A DNA stretch of 25,941 bases from positions 1 through 25,941 of the forward strand of contig JALXCS010000070.1 in assembly GCA_026990815.1 (NCBI GenBank), given 5' to 3'. Below the pieces are notes generated by a model that was given only the letters and a program-made list of their open reading frames with translations, was not told the DNA's origin and ran no database searches. The stretch's first letter is position 1. Each line of letters begins with the position of its first letter. The DNA is from Methylomonas sp. GTDB taxonomy: Bacteria > Pseudomonadota > Gammaproteobacteria > Methylococcales > Methylomonadaceae. This document shows, one piece after another, positions 25,166 through 25,941 of the stretch. A program made the position numbers and the translations under genes.

Positions 25166-25636
25166 TTAAAATGGTATGCGTTTGAGTTCGCTTGTATCCC
25201 CATCCAGCGGGTTACCACTAAGCATTTCCATCTGCCGTTGATTCCACGCTTCTTCATTCCATATTTCAAATTTTTTCAGTTGCCCTGACAAAATGATTTT
25301 TTTTTCTAAATTGACCAGACTTCTCAAGGTTTCTGGCAACAACAACCGACCTTGACCGTCCATTTCGCATTCATTGGCATTACCAATAATAAAACGCCTT
25401 ACTGATTCATTCGCCTTGTTGCCTGATGACAAATTATCAATGAATGCCTCCAATTTTTCCCATTCGTGCAGTGGATACAGCCATAAACAACCTGGTAAAC
25501 CCGTATGCTTTTCGTCAAGCGCCAGTGTTACAATCATCTGACCATCGCATGATTCCTTAAGTTCTGGTCGATAACGGGTTGGAATAGCGATCCGCCCTTT
25601 TGCATCCAGATTGATTTTGCTGGTGCCGCGTAACAA
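25166..25636 (-). CDS. mraZ: Transcriptional regulator MraZ
   Basis: MraZ is a DNA-binding regulator at the head of the dcw cluster; in studied bacteria it binds repeats upstream of its own gene. The 156-aa protein has two SpoVT/AbrB-like repeats, seen as LDAKGRIAIPTRYR near residue 10 and MDGQGRLLLPETLR in the second half, the normal DxxGR doublet. I start it at a TTG (25636): the resulting MLRGTSKINLD matches the usual MFRG start, and AGGGG (25647-25643) lies 6 nt upstream. No suitable ATG is present at that position. A sigma70-type promoter and operator-like repeats precede it. Confidence 0.96.
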   Translation of the reverse strand: MLRGTSKINLDAKGRIAIPTRYRPELKESCDGQMIVTLALDEKHTGLPGCLWLYPLHEWEKLEAFIDNLSSGNKANESVRRFIIGNANECEMDGQGRLLLPETLRSLVNLEKKIILSGQLKKFEIWNEEAWNQRQMEMLSGNPLDGDTSELKRIPF

Positions 25637-25669
25637 TATTTACCCCTAAAACAATAAAAAACCAAAAAA

Positions 25670-25694
25670 CAACATTTTTCACCCTTTTGCCCCA
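25670..25694 (-). promoter_or_regulatory. Putative MraZ operator, three boxes at 10-nt period
   Basis: On the - strand TGGGG (25694-25690), GGGTG (25684-25680) and TGTTG (25674-25670) are separated by 5-nt A-rich spacers, so boxes recur every 10 nt, one helical turn. Known enteric MraZ operators are TGGGR repeats with 5-nt spacers; only the first box fits exactly. The boxes lie just after the predicted transcription start, a good place for repression. Confidence 0.5.
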
Positions 25695-25703
25695 CTTGAT
25701 TGC

Positions 25704-25732
25704 ACTATAGGGTTCAAACAGGAGTTAGTCAA
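25704..25732 (-). promoter_or_regulatory. Predicted sigma70-type promoter of the dcw cluster
   Basis: TTGACT (25732-25727) and TATAGT (25709-25704) are separated by exactly 17 nt, five of six matches to consensus in each hexamer. Transcription would start near 25697, giving a leader of about 60 nt before the mraZ TTG. Confidence 0.7.
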
Positions 25733-25941
25733 GAGCAAAATCGTTTAATTTTTTTCTTTTTTGACAATAACTTATCGATAATTTTATGGCCAAAAAAAAA
25801 CTTAACTTAATTCAAAAAGTTATTTGATTTTGTTGAAGTTAGATGTAACCGAAGCGATTAAAGAATTGTCAAGAAAAAAGTTATTTTTTTAGAAAAGATA
25901 AAAATACCCAGGCACTAAATGCGCAACAATGACTAACAATT
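25733..25941. other. AT-rich upstream region, no confident gene
   Basis: Together with the mraZ leader and promoter this forms a stretch of about 300 nt with no supported gene. It is rich in A and T runs, which could serve as an UP-like or curved element for the mraZ promoter. It holds a 10-bp palindrome ttatcgataa (25772-25781). An ATG at 25929 on the + strand could open a divergent gene leaving the window, but only four codons are visible. Confidence 0.4.

Noticed and set aside
25761..25790. TTGACA on the + strand as a divergent promoter
   Set aside because: No acceptable -10 at 16-18 nt (ttatgg at 17), so support is too weak.
1..25941. CRISPR array, tRNA, rRNA, insertion sequence or prophage genes
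   Set aside because: No regularly spaced repeats, tRNA-like folds, transposase or phage proteins were seen on either strand by reading; a covariance-model scan was not possible.

Overview
The window is a moderately AT-rich Gram-negative chromosomal segment, almost certainly from a gammaproteobacterium. The main support is a complete division and cell wall (dcw) cluster ending in ftsZ-lpxC, a MurE with the DNPR motif typical of meso-diaminopimelate enzymes, an FtsZ tail nearly identical to that of enteric bacteria, a DsbB, and a DciA-type helicase loader beside lpxC. I cannot name a genus from sequence alone.

Layout. (1) 1-770: a rightward HNH endonuclease-like gene whose stop codon lies inside a GC-rich, perfect 20-bp inverted repeat. 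(2) 788-6122: a tightly packed leftward run read in the order SPL-like radical SAM protein, short-chain dehydrogenase, voltage-gated-type K+ channel with an RCK domain, a second free-standing RCK protein, DsbB, and an exported SAM methyltransferase broken by one in-frame TAA. (3) 6123-7067: a short rightward segment with a 66-aa protein of unknown function and dciA, each with a plausible promoter; dciA overlaps the end of lpxC tail to tail. (4) 7053-25636: the leftward dcw cluster, in transcription order mraZ-rsmH-ftsL-ftsI-murE-murF-mraY-murD-ftsW-murG-murC-murB-ddlB-ftsQ-ftsA-ftsZ-lpxC. (5) 25637-25941: the mraZ control region.

The dcw genes make the cytoplasmic peptidoglycan precursors (MurB to MurF, Ddl), load them on lipid (MraY, MurG), polymerise and cross-link them at the septum (FtsW, FtsI), and build the divisome (FtsL, FtsQ, FtsA, FtsZ). 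LpxC adds the committed step of lipid A synthesis. Many junctions are 4-nt ATGA or GTGA overlaps, which suggests translational coupling. A good sigma70-type promoter precedes mraZ, with three degenerate boxes at 10-nt period just downstream that resemble a MraZ autoregulatory operator. A strong hairpin separates ftsZ from lpxC.

Most of the window is a well-known conserved locus. I saw no CRISPR array, tRNA, rRNA, transposase or prophage gene. The points most worth a second look are the REP-like palindrome, the nonsense-interrupted methyltransferase, the paired channel and degenerate RCK genes, the SPL-like enzyme with a cysteine near the spore-lyase catalytic position, the dciA/lpxC convergence, and the mraZ operator.
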